Assembly: GCF_002557795.1 (NCBI RefSeq)
Contig: NZ_CP023777.1
Span: forward strand, 1,442,001 to 1,506,000
Reading direction: 5' to 3'
Length of the DNA: 64,000 bases
Source: Chitinophaga caeni
GTDB taxonomy: Bacteria > Bacteroidota > Bacteroidia > Chitinophagales > Chitinophagaceae
Part shown: one piece after another, positions 62,932 to 64,000 of the stretch
How positions within the stretch are numbered: the stretch's first letter is position 1
How the letters are laid out: the number at the start of each line of letters is the position of its first letter
The notes under the pieces: generated by a model
The model's database searches: none
The model's input: only the letters and a program-made list of their open reading frames with translations
What the model was told of the DNA's origin: nothing
Translations under genes and position numbers: made by a program

Positions 62932-64000
62932 ATGTTTTTGAATTACATCAAAATCGCCTGGCGAAATATTTGGAAGTCGAAAGTTATTACAGGTATCAAC
63001 GTATTCGGACTTTCCGTTGCCATCGGGGCAGCGCTGTTGCTTGGGTTGACAGCCTCTTGGGAATTTTCCTTCGATAATTTCCATCCAAATGAGAAAGATT
63101 TATACCAAATATATTTTAGGAACTACGGTGCGAACGGTGAGGTCGAGGAGCGTTCTAATATGACTATTCCTTTAGTACCTGCATTATTAAATGAATGTCC
63201 TAGTGTTTTGAATGCGTGCAGGATCATCAGCGGGCCGGGGCAGTTGAAATACAAGGATAAGACTTTCGGTGCTTATTCTCGTTGTGCTGATCCCGGTATC
63301 CTTAAGATGTTCAATTTCCCGGTGATAGAAGGAAATAAAACGAATCCTTTAGGAGAGTTGAATAATGCCGTAATGACTGAAACGGCGGCAAAGAAATACT
63401 TTAAGGAGGAAGACCCGATCGGCAAAACGATCGAACTAAAATCACTTGACGGTTGGGATAATTACGTGGTTACCGCGATCTTGAAAGATATTCCTGAAAA
63501 TTCATCCATTGATTTCGAAATATTGACACGCTTTGAAAAAAGTTACGGTTACGAAGATAGTAAGGATAATTGGCATAATTCGAGCCATGAACAATTCGTG
63601 CAATTGAGACCCGGTACGAACCCCGCTACATTTGAAAGCCAGGCGATTAACGTATTAAATAAATACTATGCCGAAGATATTGAACAAGCAAAGAAAGATG
63701 GTATCAATCCCGGACCTGGCGGTAATTACAAGGAAATAAAGACGATCCCGATCAACGAAATACACTTTAGCGGCATCACGAGAACAGGGAGTTCAATTAA
63801 GAAAAGTATCCCGGTGTTATTAATTGTTATCACGATCTTCTTATTACTGATCGCTTGTATCAATTTTATCAATCTTTCTGTCGGTCGTTCATTCACCAGG
63901 GCCAAGGAAATCGGCATGAGGAAAATGTTAGGCGCATTTAAGAGGCAATTGTTCTTCCAACTTTGGGGGGAAGCCTTTTTTGTATGTTTTATCTCGCTCA
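62932..64000 (+). CDS. FtsX/MacB-type ABC permease, paralogue 4 (3' end beyond window)
   Basis: Open frame from ATG 62932 to the window edge (356 codons). N-terminus MFLNYIKIAWRNIWKSKVITGINVFGLSVAIGAALLLGL; a large periplasmic domain (about 45-280) with ETAAKKYFKEEDPIGKTIELKS and IPINEIHFSGIT; first FtsX core IACINFINLSVGRSFTRAKEIGMRKMLGAFKRQLFFQLWGEAFF at the edge. Same family and order as the three upstream genes; second half not visible. Confidence 0.88.
   Translation, partial: MFLNYIKIAWRNIWKSKVITGINVFGLSVAIGAALLLGLTASWEFSFDNFHPNEKDLYQIYFRNYGANGEVEERSNMTIPLVPALLNECPSVLNACRIISGPGQLKYKDKTFGAYSRCADPGILKMFNFPVIEGNKTNPLGELNNAVMTETAAKKYFKEEDPIGKTIELKSLDGWDNYVVTAILKDIPENSSIDFEILTRFEKSYGYEDSKDNWHNSSHEQFVQLRPGTNPATFESQAINVLNKYYAEDIEQAKKDGINPGPGGNYKEIKTIPINEIHFSGITRTGSSIKKSIPVLLIVITIFLLLIACINFINLSVGRSFTRAKEIGMRKMLGAFKRQLFFQLWGEAFFVCFISL

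Noticed and set aside
1..64000. CRISPR arrays, tRNA or rRNA genes, prophage
   Set aside because: No regularly spaced short repeats, no recognisable tRNA or rRNA segments and no phage structural genes were seen by eye; a tRNAscan or Infernal run would be decisive for short RNAs.

Overview
The window reads as chromosomal DNA of a Bacteroidota member, most likely of the Chitinophaga / Chitinophagaceae type. The supporting evidence is gliding-motility genes gldD and gldE next to ssb, mutY, an HU-type gene and rng. There are also ECF sigma factors paired with membrane anti-sigma-like proteins, a CarB lacking the C-terminal allosteric domain, a DUF3109 protein, a BF3164-type lipoprotein, promoters resembling the Bacteroidota TAnnTTTG element, and arrays of ~800-residue FtsX-type permeases. 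I see no rRNA, tRNA, CRISPR array or prophage. The species call is inference; no marker gene was compared.

Layout. 1-4137: 5' part of kbl (minus strand), then an ECF sigma / anti-sigma-like / outer-membrane protein unit and a small exported protein. 4278-7912: M16 peptidase and YkuD-type L,D-transpeptidase. 8523-13215 (minus): acs, a beta-propeller lipoprotein and a TPR protein. 13609-16701 (minus): a large MscS channel and two small unknown genes, divergent from a double-HTH regulator (16828). 17495-24790 (plus): a small exported protein, carB, comEC-like and purH. 24923-26894: second ECF sigma / anti-sigma pair, the latter carrying periplasmic CarboxypepD-like and TonB-C-like segments. 27193-28192: aldo/keto reductase broken by one extra G. 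28295-34309 (minus): lutB-like, DUF3109, gldD-gldE, ssb, mutY. 34534-39862: HU-type protein, TPR protein, a 31-residue basic protein, rng, and an LdtD-like L,D-transpeptidase. 40116-46307: CPBP protease, RidA, a 3-hydroxyacyl-CoA dehydrogenase C-domain protein, tsaB, an ArsR-type regulator, an MBL/rhodanese fusion and two BON proteins. 46792-50071 (minus): lipid A-type acyltransferase, nadB, lysoplasmalogenase-like. 50110-64000: a histidine kinase / NtrC-type regulator pair, divergent from an operon of a HlyD adaptor, one ABC ATPase and four FtsX-type permeases, the last cut by the window end.

The two most notable structures are not genes. (1) A family of three small mobile elements (13290-13597, 27071-27175, 46400-46730) shares 18-bp terminal inverted repeats beginning CATTGTTGTCCGAC, with 9-bp target duplications. 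They are MITE-like, and one copy is an internal-deletion derivative sitting just before the broken aldo/keto reductase. (2) The spacer between the NtrC-type regulator and the permease operon holds a sigma-54-like -24/-12 element. Upstream of it lie two tandem TGTCC-N6-GAACA dyads exactly 21 bp apart, which suggests the two-component system switches on the neighbouring transporter.

Most products are housekeeping (CarB, PurH, NadB, Acs, TsaB, MutY, SSB, RNase G) or envelope-related (L,D-transpeptidases, lipoproteins, BON/LysM proteins, acyltransferase, MscS channel).
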